Assembly: GCA_000314955.1 (NCBI GenBank)
Contig: BAEM01000034.1
Coordinates: forward strand, 124,001-188,000
Direction: 5' to 3'
DNA from: Paraglaciecola chathamensis S18K6
GTDB taxonomy: Bacteria > Pseudomonadota > Gammaproteobacteria > Enterobacterales > Alteromonadaceae
DNA length: 64,000 nucleotides
Under the pieces are notes generated by a model. That model did no database searches. It was not told where the DNA came from and saw nothing but the letters and a program-made list of their open reading frames with translations. The position numbers were made by a program, and so were the translations under genes. Of the stretch, positions 26,632-35,439 are shown in pieces (position 1 is the stretch's first letter; each line of letters starts with the position of its first letter).

Positions 26632-28803
26632 ATGCAAGCATACATTCAACGTGAACAATTACAGGTAGCAAAAGAACTTGCTACCTTCATCGAAGATCAC
26701 GCTCTACCAGGCAGTGAAGTGTCCCCAGCAGATTTTTGGGCTAGTTTTAGTAACATTCTCGCCCAGCTCACCCCTGTGAATGACGCATTGTTGGCTAAAC
26801 GAGATTCACTGCAAACAAAAATCGATGAGTATTGCCAGACACATTCACCTCTTGAGCCCAGCGCTTATAAAACCTTTCTACAAGACATAGGCTATTTAGA
26901 AACGCCACCAGCGGACTTTTCGATTACCACTGAGCAGGTTGATGATGAAGTGGCGGCTATGGCCGGTCCACAGCTCGTTGTGCCTATTAATAACGCGCGC
27001 TTTGCACTTAATGCTGCGAATGCTCGGTGGGGGAGCTTATATGACGCGGTCTACGGTACAGATGTTATTCCTGAAGATAACGGAGCGACACGTACCAAGG
27101 AATACAATCCGACACGAGGCCAAAAGGTAATAGACTACGCAAGAAAGTGGCTAGATGTTATCGCCCCACTGACAAACGGCTCACATACAAGCAGCCAAGG
27201 ATACGATATTACATCAGGTCAGTTAGTGATCACCCTTAATGATAAACGCACTGCTACCCTGACAAACCCTAGTCAGTTCGTTGGTTTTAGTGGCGATAAA
27301 AACAGTCCTAGCGCAATCTTATTAGTCCACAACGGTTTACATATAGAACTTCAGTTTGATCGCTCACATCAGATTGGCCAACGTGATCCCTCAGGCATGA
27401 AAGATATTCTTGTGGAATCGGCGTTGACCACCATCATGGATTGCGAAGATTCAGTTGCCGCCGTAGATGCCGAAGATAAAACTCTGGTTTATCAAAACTG
27501 GTTAGGGTTAATAAAAGGCACCCTTGAGGTGAACCTTAATAAGCCAGGTAGCTCATCCATAAGACGCTTAAACGCAGATCGCCACTACACATCAGTTGAC
27601 GGACAACCTAAAACATTAAATGGCCGCAGCATGATGTTTGTGCGTAATGTGGGTCATTTAATGACGAACGACTCGATATTGTTTCAAGACAAACCCATCT
27701 ATGAAGGGATCATGGATGCAATTATTACCAGCCTAATCGCTAAGCACGATTTACTCGGAAATGGCGCGTACCGAAACAGTAAGGCAGGCAGCATCTACAT
27801 CGTTAAGCCTAAAATGCACGGCTCGGAAGAAGTCGCCTTCGCTGACACCCTGTTTAGCCGAGTTGAGGATGCACTTTCATTACCGAAAAATACCTTGAAG
27901 ATGGGTATTATGGATGAAGAGCGTCGCACTAGTGTTAATTTAAAAGCCTGTATTCATGCGGCTAAAGCTCGCGCAGTGTTTATTAATACCGGCTTTTTGG
28001 ATAGAACTGGTGATGAAATTCATACTTCCATGCATTTAGGGCCATTTGCGTTAAAAGCTGAAATCAAGCAACAGCCTTGGTTAACTGCCTATGAGTTAGC
28101 CAACGTGAAAATTGGTGTAGACGCCGGTATGTCTGGCAAGGCACAAATAGGTAAAGGTATGTGGCCTATACCAGATAATATGGCGGATATGATGCAAAGT
28201 AAGACTAACCATCCGCAATCTGGTGCAAATACCGCATGGGTTCCCTCGCCTACTGCCGCAACGCTGCATGCTTTACATTATCATCAAATAGACGTATTCA
28301 AATTACGCCAACCTATTGTAACAAATGACTTTGATGGGCTAGACGACATTCTCACAGTACCATTGTTAGAAAACCGTTCAGCTCTTAATGAGCAAGACAT
28401 ACAACGGGAGTTAGACAACAATGTGCAGGGAATTCTAGGTTATGTGGTGCGCTGGGTACATCAAGGAATTGGGTGCTCGAAGGTACCCGACATTAATGAT
28501 GTTGGGCTAATGGAAGACAGAGCGACTCTAAGGATTTCTAGTCAGCATATTGCTAACTGGCTGTTGCACGGTTTGATTAACGAAACACAAATCAATGACT
28601 CTATGTTGCGCATGGCTAAACTAGTAGATGAACAAAATCGTTCAGATAAGGAATACATCCCTATGATGCCTGATCCTATCGAATCGATTGCCTTTCAAGC
28701 GGCTCAAGAGCTTATATTACAAGGAACGGCTCAACCAAATGGTTACACCGAACCGGTTTTGCACGCTAAGCGCAGAGAAATGAAAGAGAAACTCGCTAAC
28801 TAA
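26632..28803 (+). CDS. glcB: Malate synthase G
   Basis: Malate synthase condenses glyoxylate with acetyl-CoA to malate, completing the glyoxylate shunt. The 723 residues equal E. coli GlcB, the monomeric G form. Visible motifs include MDCEDSVAAVDAEDK, LNGRSMMFVRNVGHLMTND, the substrate/magnesium segment GIMDEERRTSVNLKACI, INTGFLDRTGDEIHTSM and MPDPIESIAFQAAQEL near the C-terminus. Together with aceA it makes a self-contained shunt. It converges with the nucleotidyltransferase gene with only 13 bases between stops and no clear terminator. Confidence 0.97.
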   Translation: MQAYIQREQLQVAKELATFIEDHALPGSEVSPADFWASFSNILAQLTPVNDALLAKRDSLQTKIDEYCQTHSPLEPSAYKTFLQDIGYLETPPADFSITTEQVDDEVAAMAGPQLVVPINNARFALNAANARWGSLYDAVYGTDVIPEDNGATRTKEYNPTRGQKVIDYARKWLDVIAPLTNGSHTSSQGYDITSGQLVITLNDKRTATLTNPSQFVGFSGDKNSPSAILLVHNGLHIELQFDRSHQIGQRDPSGMKDILVESALTTIMDCEDSVAAVDAEDKTLVYQNWLGLIKGTLEVNLNKPGSSSIRRLNADRHYTSVDGQPKTLNGRSMMFVRNVGHLMTNDSILFQDKPIYEGIMDAIITSLIAKHDLLGNGAYRNSKAGSIYIVKPKMHGSEEVAFADTLFSRVEDALSLPKNTLKMGIMDEERRTSVNLKACIHAAKARAVFINTGFLDRTGDEIHTSMHLGPFALKAEIKQQPWLTAYELANVKIGVDAGMSGKAQIGKGMWPIPDNMADMMQSKTNHPQSGANTAWVPSPTAATLHALHYHQIDVFKLRQPIVTNDFDGLDDILTVPLLENRSALNEQDIQRELDNNVQGILGYVVRWVHQGIGCSKVPDINDVGLMEDRATLRISSQHIANWLLHGLINETQINDSMLRMAKLVDEQNRSDKEYIPMMPDPIESIAFQAAQELILQGTAQPNGYTEPVLHAKRREMKEKLAN

Positions 28804-28816
28804 AAATACTGTCAAC

Positions 28817-29953
28817 CTACGGGCCTGGTGGTGCGTTATTTTTCGCGCTATCAGGCTTGTTTACGCCTTTACCTGCCACCCACTTCAACACATTTCTGTA
28901 GCCTTTGGCAGCTGTATGCATAAGCAAAATATGCACTGGCATCTTTATCCAATGCCCTCTCACCAACGCCATCATATTTGCCAGCGTTAACCCTGGTACA
29001 TCACATAACTTATGATGAGGTTGAAGCACTCTTTTATACACCCAGTCATATACCACTAACTTAGGGCGTGACGGTAACCAGACTTGGCTTTTTTGCAACA
29101 CTGTTGAAGGAACCGGAGTATCAAAAAGTGACGTTGTGTAACGCAATGCTAGGGCGAGCTCTAAACCGAAACCTGTCTTTTGCGCCAATATAAACAGCGC
29201 ATCCCAAAACGTTTGTTGCGTGCCGAACTCGCTAAATAGTAGGTGTAAATCTGATAAATCCCGAAAACCATGGTGGTATTCTTCTTGATAAAACAAATGT
29301 ACGGCACTGTGTAAGATCATAGCCTCTGGCGCTAATACGCGAGCACCGCAGGCTAGCGAGCGAGCTCCTTCGGTAAAATCAGTTATCTCTGGTGCCTTGC
29401 CACTGATAATTGGCACGAGATTATGGTGTAGATCTAATATTGTGCCTCGCCCTGAGTGCTTCAAAGGCGGAATTTCGTGGGCCCACTGACGATAATACAT
29501 ATCATCGTAGTCGTCATTTGGTTGACTAAACCAAGCGTAAACGCTTAGGCGCGCTTCAATCTCGCGTAGGTTCCCTTTTGACACTAACATATCAATATCT
29601 GAAAAAACTCGGCCTATGCCCGCGTCACACCCGGATAACGTATAAGCTGCGCCTTTTAGATAGTAGACATCTTCATGATGAAATTTGGTTAATATACGTT
29701 TGAATTCAGTCGCTTCGAACTGCACTTGCTGAGCTAATAATTTAGCATGATATTTAGCTGAAATAAGATGTGTTCTAGCGTATTCGGGTAGCGAATCGCC
29801 GTCAGTATCGAGGGCGTAAGCCATCCTAGGTAACACGGATGCGTCACGCGCTATTCTTATTAAGTATTCCCAATCTAATAGCGAAATAGACTGAGGTACA
29901 TCACCCGACAGTAGTTTAACTAAATGGACAGTGTATTTGGCTGTCGTGCTCAT
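28817..29953 (-). CDS. Nucleotidyltransferase-family protein of an HPr-rel-A type locus
   Basis: A 378-residue protein of the Pol-beta-like nucleotidyltransferase-superfamily group often annotated nucleotidyltransferase family protein. The segment YYLKGAAYTLSGCDAGIGRVFSDIDMLV (about residues 93-120) contains the expected G(x)n-SDIDxxV metal-binding core. A helical C-terminal region follows (LHHNLVPIISG, HSAVHLFYQEEYHHGFRDLSDLHLL). Its start overlaps the stop of the HprK-related kinase gene by 4 bases, so translation is coupled. Kinase plus PqqD plus nucleotidyltransferase is also an accessory set in some lasso-peptide clusters. The substrate is unknown. Confidence 0.82.
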   Translation of the reverse strand: MSTTAKYTVHLVKLLSGDVPQSISLLDWEYLIRIARDASVLPRMAYALDTDGDSLPEYARTHLISAKYHAKLLAQQVQFEATEFKRILTKFHHEDVYYLKGAAYTLSGCDAGIGRVFSDIDMLVSKGNLREIEARLSVYAWFSQPNDDYDDMYYRQWAHEIPPLKHSGRGTILDLHHNLVPIISGKAPEITDFTEGARSLACGARVLAPEAMILHSAVHLFYQEEYHHGFRDLSDLHLLFSEFGTQQTFWDALFILAQKTGFGLELALALRYTTSLFDTPVPSTVLQKSQVWLPSRPKLVVYDWVYKRVLQPHHKLCDVPGLTLANMMALVRGHWIKMPVHILLMHTAAKGYRNVLKWVAGKGVNKPDSAKNNAPPGP

Positions 29954-30879
29954 GCTGAAAACTGCCCTTCATTCAAAAACGCCAGTACCTCAGCTAAATC
30001 GTTATAGTGTATTTCCACTGCAGTGGTATTCTCGACTAACCTTTGCAATGCTAGAAAACCGTCTGCGCCTAATACAAAGTCGTTAAATGCATTGTCTGAC
30101 AGCGCTTGAAAAGCATCAGCTTTGGTTAAGCTGTAAATGTCTAACGAAACATCAGGTGTGTATTTGGGTAACACAACAGCCATCACCTTCACTGTTTGCT
30201 TAATATTATCAACACTTGCAATAGGCGGCTTCACATGAGCCACATCACCTTTATTGGTATCTCTGGCAATATTTGAAATAGACACATCTGGGAACCAAGA
30301 TTTCACCAAATCTATTGAGTTATTCTTCAAACAAATGGGGCGAACAAAGGGGTGAACTAGGCCTGTCTCTAAATTAATAACCGTCATTTCGTCTGAGAGT
30401 AAACGCCAACCGGTATGGGCCAAATAAGCCGTTAATGTGCTCTTACCTGAGCCAGGTGGCGCGGGGAAAATAATCGCTTTACCGTCTTTTTCCAGCACTG
30501 CACCATGAAGTAAAAGGTATTTGTGCATATGTGACGCCATGCACCAGTTCATCCCCCACTCTAACACCGGATACGCTTGTGAACGCGGTAGAGGTAGAAA
30601 TGGCACGAAGTCATCGAGTAAGAAGTGGATCTGCGGTTTATACCAGCGCCTCAAGGATTTAGGTGATTGCACGGCAACTCGAAAATCCGCAGGAGATGCT
30701 TCATCAAGTAATTCATAGTCACCATATAGCTGGTAAAACACGCGCTGCACATCGGGCAAGGCCGATTGAACGCCAAATGCTGCCACGCCTAGATCAATAT
30801 TGATATCTCCTGCTATCAATCTCGCAGCGGCTTCAGATGCCGATATATCTCTAAGCCTCAAGTGATTCCACCTTATCAA
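29950..30879 (-). CDS. HprK-related kinase A
   Basis: The 309-residue protein resembles HprK-related kinase A. It has a family-specific N-terminal part (about 1-115), then the HPr-kinase-like ATP-binding core with HGAVLEKDGKAIIFPAPPGSGKST (P-loop about residues 140-148) and LLSDEMTVINL (Walker-B-like, about 160-170). The HprK core phosphorylates a serine on a small protein. Here no HPr gene is adjacent, so the target is unknown. The start lies inside the end of the PqqD gene (29-base overlap) and the stop overlaps the next gene by 4 bases, showing a tightly coupled operon. Confidence 0.87.
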   Translation of the reverse strand: MIRWNHLRLRDISASEAAARLIAGDINIDLGVAAFGVQSALPDVQRVFYQLYGDYELLDEASPADFRVAVQSPKSLRRWYKPQIHFLLDDFVPFLPLPRSQAYPVLEWGMNWCMASHMHKYLLLHGAVLEKDGKAIIFPAPPGSGKSTLTAYLAHTGWRLLSDEMTVINLETGLVHPFVRPICLKNNSIDLVKSWFPDVSISNIARDTNKGDVAHVKPPIASVDNIKQTVKVMAVVLPKYTPDVSLDIYSLTKADAFQALSDNAFNDFVLGADGFLALQRLVENTTAVEIHYNDLAEVLAFLNEGQFSA

Positions 30880-31126
30880 TGATACGCTCAGTTAACAGGT
30901 GCTTAATTGATTGCTCTATTTCATCTAATGAATAATCAGGTAGCGCTGCGCGCATTTGTTCTTCGCTGAAATACGAACCTAGTCGATATTGCTCGATAAA
31001 GGCGTGAAACTGATAATTTAACCGAAGGGTATTCCCTGTGATAGGCACAAACACAAAAACGCCAGACGAATCGCTGGCGTTATAGAATAAAACATTTGAG
31101 TTAATTGTGTACAAATGAAACTGCAA
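30851..31126 (-). CDS. HPr-rel-A system PqqD-family peptide chaperone
   Basis: A 91-residue PqqD-like protein. PqqD domains are winged-helix peptide chaperones (RiPP recognition elements) that hold a precursor peptide for a modifying enzyme. The pattern VFVFVPITGNTLRLN followed by two helices (FSEEQMRAALPDYSLDEIEQSIKHLLTERII) fits the family's HPr-rel-A branch. It sits 8 bases after the twin-arginine-leader protein and overlaps the kinase gene by 29 bases. The protein it would present is unknown; the preceding gene product is the obvious candidate. Confidence 0.82.
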   Translation of the reverse strand: MQFHLYTINSNVLFYNASDSSGVFVFVPITGNTLRLNYQFHAFIEQYRLGSYFSEEQMRAALPDYSLDEIEQSIKHLLTERIIDKVESLEA

Positions 31127-31134
31127 AAAATCGA

Positions 31135-31659
31135 TTATTGCGTGTACGTCTGGCTCAATGCATCCAAAAGCGCACCTTGATTTTTCATCGCTTCATCTTC
31201 AAGCATAGTTGCGTACATTGCAGGCGTTACACCTGACGACAACGGATATTTACCATACAGAGCGTTTAAATATCCGGCAACTAAGTTCTTATCGACATCA
31301 GAACCTTTAGCTAAAATTTTCCACAAATTAGACCCAGAGCCCACTTCACTGCCTGTCGGTGAATAGCTAAAAATGCTATTCCACTTTATAGCTTTGAGTT
31401 CATCTTTAAATCCTCTGTTATTCCGTGCAGTAGACTTCCAAGACGCAGGAGCAAGCCCGGAAATAGACGTCGTTTCGCAGGCTTGTGATAAATTTCCTGA
31501 CAGATTACCTGAAACCGTACAACCATTGGCCGTGGTCGCCCAAGTTGATTTAGCCGGAAGACTAACAATTAATGCTGCAGCGGATCCTTTAACTAGAAAC
31601 TTACGTCGGTTTGAAACAGCTTCTTTGCTATTCTCTGGTTTATTGTCGACGACATTCAT
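31135..31659 (-). CDS. Twin-arginine-leader protein of unknown function, possible HPr-rel-A substrate
   Basis: I do not recognise this 174-residue protein by function. From the ATG at 31659 (GGAG about ten bases upstream) it has a polar N-terminus and then SNRRKFLVKG (Arg18-Arg19). A hydrophobic stretch and an alanine-rich cleavage region near WATTANG follow, which is a good Tat-type signal. The mature part has two cysteines (Cys47, Cys61) in a Ser/Gly/Asn-rich segment, a middle with KWNSIFSYSPTGSEVGSGSN, and a C-terminus LDALSQTYTQ. The downstream PqqD, kinase and nucleotidyltransferase genes are in the same operon. A longer frame opens at 31701 but lacks a ribosome-binding site. Confidence 0.75.
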   Translation of the reverse strand: MNVVDNKPENSKEAVSNRRKFLVKGSAAALIVSLPAKSTWATTANGCTVSGNLSGNLSQACETTSISGLAPASWKSTARNNRGFKDELKAIKWNSIFSYSPTGSEVGSGSNLWKILAKGSDVDKNLVAGYLNALYGKYPLSSGVTPAMYATMLEDEAMKNQGALLDALSQTYTQ

Positions 31660-31743
31660 TATTTTTAATACTCCATTTGTAACGCTCATCAGCCAAACCA
31701 AGCAATACCTAGGCCACTATGTAACCATTTGATTTTTATATAT

Positions 31744-31772
31744 ATAATAAGCTCTGTTTAAAAAACTGTAAA
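31744..31772 (-). promoter_or_regulatory. Predicted promoter of the HPr-rel-A type operon
   Basis: On the minus strand TTTACA (31767-31772, five of six) and TATTAT (31744-31749, five of six) are spaced by exactly 17 bases. The leader to the ATG at 31659 is about 78 bases. It lies downstream of the protease stop, so the four-gene unit can be transcribed independently of the protease. Confidence 0.6.
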
Positions 31773-31802
31773 TTTTAGTGACAGCGTTTATGTAACTGCG
31801 AT

Positions 31803-32585
31803 TTAGTTTACGTCAAAGCCTTTCTTATTGCTCAGCATTCTCAAATATTTAACGGGAATAGCATAGCTTATGCCGCTTGGTTTTTCTAATACTGCTTCTT
31901 TCGTTTCCTTAATAAAGACTTTATTTATGATGCCTACAACATCACCTGTTTCTGCGTCATATATAGCGCTGCCACTATTACCTGGATAGGCTGTCATATC
32001 TAATTGGTAAATCATAAACGGGCTTTCTAAGCGATTACGCATGGTCATGGTTAAATTCCGCGCATTTGCACTTGGTATCACATCTGGTGTCAACGCAGCG
32101 ATCATTCCCTTATGAGTTGCAGGGTATAAGCCTAGAATTGAGCCAATCGGAAACCCTGTCATCAATATATCCTGTCCATCTTCAGCATAGGTGTCGGAAC
32201 CAAGTTTGAGTGCAGGTAAGGTATCGCGAATTTTTAATATAGCGAGATCGTGTACTGGGTCTTTTGCTACAATTTCAGCCTTATGAATTTTAGGCTGGCG
32301 CCCCGTTCCTGAAAATATAATATGATACTGAACAATTTGTGGGTCTAGCGGTTCTGATACCACATGGTAGTTAGTAGCGATTAATGTTCCGTCTCCAAAT
32401 ACAAAGCCGCTTCCTCGTAACTGATGGCTAACGGCCGACATAGCATCGTACAAACCCACTCCCACCACTGATGGCTTAATACGCTTTACGAGATTTGTTT
32501 TAGGTGAGGCGTTGGCTGTTGCCAAAAATGTTATACAAGAAAAAACAACACAAATGATTTTATAAATAGAATTTTTCGTTATCAT
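31803..32585 (-). CDS. Secreted trypsin-like (S1C/DegP-type) serine protease without PDZ domain
   Basis: The 260-residue protein has a signal peptide ending near ATANA and a trypsin-fold protease domain. The triad is readable as His74 (ATNYHVV), Asp113 (DPVHDLAILKI) and Ser204 (YPGNSGSA). DegP/DegS relatives carry C-terminal PDZ domains, but this protein ends about 55 residues after the catalytic serine and has none. It acts in the periplasm or outside. It lies upstream of the HPr-rel-A unit on the same strand and is divergent from the epimerase gene. A maturation role for the neighbouring Tat-leader protein is a guess from position. Confidence 0.9.
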   Translation of the reverse strand: MITKNSIYKIICVVFSCITFLATANASPKTNLVKRIKPSVVGVGLYDAMSAVSHQLRGSGFVFGDGTLIATNYHVVSEPLDPQIVQYHIIFSGTGRQPKIHKAEIVAKDPVHDLAILKIRDTLPALKLGSDTYAEDGQDILMTGFPIGSILGLYPATHKGMIAALTPDVIPSANARNLTMTMRNRLESPFMIYQLDMTAYPGNSGSAIYDAETGDVVGIINKVFIKETKEAVLEKPSGISYAIPVKYLRMLSNKKGFDVN

Positions 32586-32696
32586 AATAAGCTACTTACT
32601 ATTTCGTAGGGCTAATGTGAAAATAAACGTTGTCACAACAATAGTCTAACGTGATTAATACCTTAGGGTTATACACAAAATATCAGGATTAATGAA

Positions 32697-33713
32697 ATGA
32701 AAGTATTAGTCACAGGCGCAGCTGGGTTTATCGGTTATCACGTTTGTCAGGTGTTATTAACACGAGGCGATGAGGTTGTTGGTATTGATAATATCAATGA
32801 TTACTATGATGTTAATTTAAAACACGGTCGTTTAAATGAGTTGGCGGCGCACTCAAACAGCAAAAACTTCAATTTTATCAAATTGGATATTGCTCAGCGC
32901 AGTGAAATGGAAGCTTTGTTCGCTGAGCACAAATTTGACAAAGTAGTACATTTGGCAGCGCAAGCAGGTGTGCGTTATTCCATAGAGAATCCCCACGCCT
33001 ATATCGACAGCAACATAGTGGGCTTTACCAATATTTTGGAAGGTTGCCGACACAATGCAGTGCAACACTTGGTGTACGCATCATCAAGTTCTGTATATGG
33101 TGCCAATGAATCAATGCCTTTCTCGGTATCTGACAACGTGGATCATCCAGTGTCGCTTTACGCGGCAAGTAAAAAAGCCAATGAATTGATGGCGCACACT
33201 TACAGTCATTTGTACGACTTACCCACCACTGGGCTGCGCTTCTTTACCGTTTATGGGCCATGGGGCCGCCCAGATATGGCCTTGTTTAAATTTACCAAAG
33301 CAATTTTGGAAGATGATCCCATTCAAGTTTACAACTTCGGAAATCATAGACGAGACTTTACCTATATTGACGATATTGTCAGTGGTGTTATCTCAACACT
33401 AGATCACAATGCTCAAAGAAACTCTCAGTGGCAAGGTAAAACACCTGATCCTAGCAGTAGTAAAGCACCGTGGCGCGTTTATAACATCGGCGCACAAACT
33501 CCAGTCAACTTGCTTGATTTTATCACGACCTTAGAAGCTGCATTAGGCAAAGAGGCCGTCAAAGAACTATTGCCAATGCAACCAGGTGATGTGCCAGATA
33601 CATTTGCCAATGTTCAAGCACTGGTTGACGATGTGGGTTATCAACCAACGACACAACTAAAAGAAGGCATTACGAATTTCGTAAATTGGTATAAAGACTT
33701 TTATAACCTTTAA
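32697..33713 (+). CDS. NAD-dependent UDP-glucuronate 4-epimerase-type SDR enzyme
   Basis: The 338-residue protein is an extended short-chain dehydrogenase. It has the NAD motif [10 protein letters not shown], the catalytic YAASKKANE with upstream SSSSVYG, and the FRRD-like [13 protein letters not shown] segment. The block [18 protein letters not shown] is characteristic of bacterial UDP-glucuronate 4-epimerases, which make UDP-galacturonate for polysaccharides. It opens the plus-strand cell-envelope region and would supply a sugar nucleotide. Exact substrate specificity cannot be read from sequence alone. Confidence 0.88.
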   Translation: MKVLVTGAAGFIGYHVCQVLLTRGDEVVGIDNINDYYDVNLKHGRLNELAAHSNSKNFNFIKLDIAQRSEMEALFAEHKFDKVVHLAAQAGVRYSIENPHAYIDSNIVGFTNILEGCRHNAVQHLVYASSSSVYGANESMPFSVSDNVDHPVSLYAASKKANELMAHTYSHLYDLPTTGLRFFTVYGPWGRPDMALFKFTKAILEDDPIQVYNFGNHRRDFTYIDDIVSGVISTLDHNAQRNSQWQGKTPDPSSSKAPWRVYNIGAQTPVNLLDFITTLEAALGKEAVKELLPMQPGDVPDTFANVQALVDDVGYQPTTQLKEGITNFVNWYKDFYNL

Positions 33714-33723
33714 AGGAAGCGAA

Positions 33724-34479
33724 ATGCTGCAATTTTTAGCGAACAGTTTGAGCTCGCCCATGGTTCATGGGCCGTTACTGTTTCTTATATTGCAGCTACT
33801 TTCTCGTATTGTCCCCAAGGGCAAGCGAGTTTATCAATGGCTTTCTTGTCTACCTATTCTTTGGGTATTTTTTTGCAGCTTGGTTTATCCAAGTGTTTTA
33901 CTCATTAAACCATTGGAAGACCAATACCCTACCGTCAAAGTATCATCAAAACTGTGGCAAAACGCCGATGCTATTGTTGTATTAGCCTGTAATCATTTTG
34001 ATGACGAAGGCTTACCCTTCGTCAGTAGGTGGCCACAGTGCACAATGCAGCGTAATTTGCACGCTGCTTTGATGTACAAAGAAAAACACCTTCCGATTCA
34101 TTTAGCTGCTGGTATTCTTAACGAGTTAGACTCAGCTTCGCAAGCGCACTACAACAAAACATTTTTAATGACATTAGGTGTTAGCCCTAACGACATCTAT
34201 ACCCATCCTCAGGGCCATGATACTGAGTCCGAAGTAGACGCTTTAGCACCGCATCTAAAAAATAAATACGTTGCATTAGTCACCTCTGCTAGCCACTTAC
34301 CTCGAGCTGTACAATACTTTGAGTTGCATGGTATTAAGGTTTTACCTATCCCTGTGGAGCACTTAAGTAGAAAAAATGTGTCATTCACTATAGGGTTACC
34401 AAACGCATTTAGTTTATATCGCAGTGAACGCGCTATTCATGAGTACTTAGGTCTAATATACCAGCGATATTTTAAGTGA
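33724..34479 (+). CDS. YdcF/SanA-type DUF218 membrane protein
   Basis: The 251-residue protein has two N-terminal membrane segments and a DUF218 domain. The segment ADAIVVLACNHFDDEG, the DTESEVDALAPHLKNK segment and VTSASHLPRAVQYFELHG are the family's conserved blocks. Family members are linked to envelope or peptidoglycan metabolism (E. coli ElyC and SanA), but no reaction is firmly assigned. It follows the epimerase by 10 bases and starts with GGAAGC upstream. Confidence 0.85.
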   Translation: MLQFLANSLSSPMVHGPLLFLILQLLSRIVPKGKRVYQWLSCLPILWVFFCSLVYPSVLLIKPLEDQYPTVKVSSKLWQNADAIVVLACNHFDDEGLPFVSRWPQCTMQRNLHAALMYKEKHLPIHLAAGILNELDSASQAHYNKTFLMTLGVSPNDIYTHPQGHDTESEVDALAPHLKNKYVALVTSASHLPRAVQYFELHGIKVLPIPVEHLSRKNVSFTIGLPNAFSLYRSERAIHEYLGLIYQRYFK

Positions 34480-34568
34480 TAAAACAGTTAATATAATGTG
34501 AAAATCGCGCACATATAATTGATTCGCGTGCTCATTAAGTTCAGCAAAGGAAAAGCAAGGGACTAAAA

Positions 34569-35408
34569 ATGAAGTCAATAGTGCCCATTTTTTCAGGTGG
34601 TGGAACTCGGTTAACAGTTCACATCGGTGTGTTTGACGCACTACAAAAGCTCGACATCCATTTTCAGCACATGGTAGGTGTATCCGGTGGCTCAATTGTC
34701 GCTGCACTATTTTGCTGTGGTGTACCTTTAGCTGACATAAAACACTTGGCGATGACAACAGACTTCAAAAAATTTAAGGGTTTTTCGTTGTTTAGATTGT
34801 TACGACAAGGAGGGTTAAGCTCCGGCGATCAATTTGAAGCCTGGATGGACAAACATCTTAAAGGGCAAACATTTTCTGACATCGAAAAAGACTTACATAT
34901 TTTAGCTACAGACGTAAATGGTGGCGGCCCTGTGGTCTTTAGTCGCAAAACGAGCCCTGACTTAAAGATATCGAAAGCGGTGCGCTTTTCTATGTCTATA
35001 CCACTATTTTTCAGCTTTCAAGCCTATAAACACCACGTGCTTGTTGATGGTGCTATTCTATCTGAAGATGCGTTATATCAAGACTGGGCAGGTGATGGTT
35101 CACCCGTTATGTGCTTTAAGCTAAAAAGTGAACACGTGACTGACTCGAGCTTCAAAAAAAGTTGGCTGCCATTACGCCAATATGTGATGATGCTAATTAG
35201 AACCTTCATGACGGCAATGTCGCGAGAGTACGTACATGCAGAGTATTGGCGGAATACTATTATCATTAATACGGGGAAATTATCTCCCGTTGATTTTAAT
35301 ATTACCCCTTTGCAAAAAGAGGAGTTGTACAATATCGGGTTTAAAACCGCTTTTGAATTTGTGCCTAAACGAATGCAGTTTTATACCGATACACAACTAA
35401 GGAACTAG
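34569..35408 (+). CDS. Patatin-like phospholipase
   Basis: The 279-residue protein has the patatin hydrolase motifs: the oxyanion-hole loop SGGGTRLTVHIG near the N-terminus, the nucleophile Ser39 in GVSGGS, and Asp160 in VDGAI. It is a RssA/YchK-sized protein without a signal peptide, so it probably acts on lipids at the cytoplasmic face. It is followed within 32 bases by the exosortase-associated acyltransferase gene. A shared lipid- or acyl-related task is possible but unproven. Confidence 0.88.
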   Translation: MKSIVPIFSGGGTRLTVHIGVFDALQKLDIHFQHMVGVSGGSIVAALFCCGVPLADIKHLAMTTDFKKFKGFSLFRLLRQGGLSSGDQFEAWMDKHLKGQTFSDIEKDLHILATDVNGGGPVVFSRKTSPDLKISKAVRFSMSIPLFFSFQAYKHHVLVDGAILSEDALYQDWAGDGSPVMCFKLKSEHVTDSSFKKSWLPLRQYVMMLIRTFMTAMSREYVHAEYWRNTIIINTGKLSPVDFNITPLQKEELYNIGFKTAFEFVPKRMQFYTDTQLRN

Positions 35409-35439
35409 ATGTGGACTACCGTTTTAAAGATCAAAGCCT

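Noticed and set aside
31660-31701. Longer start for the Tat-leader protein
   Set aside because: The 14 extra residues place a second hydrophobic patch before the RR motif, and there is no ribosome-binding site near 31701.
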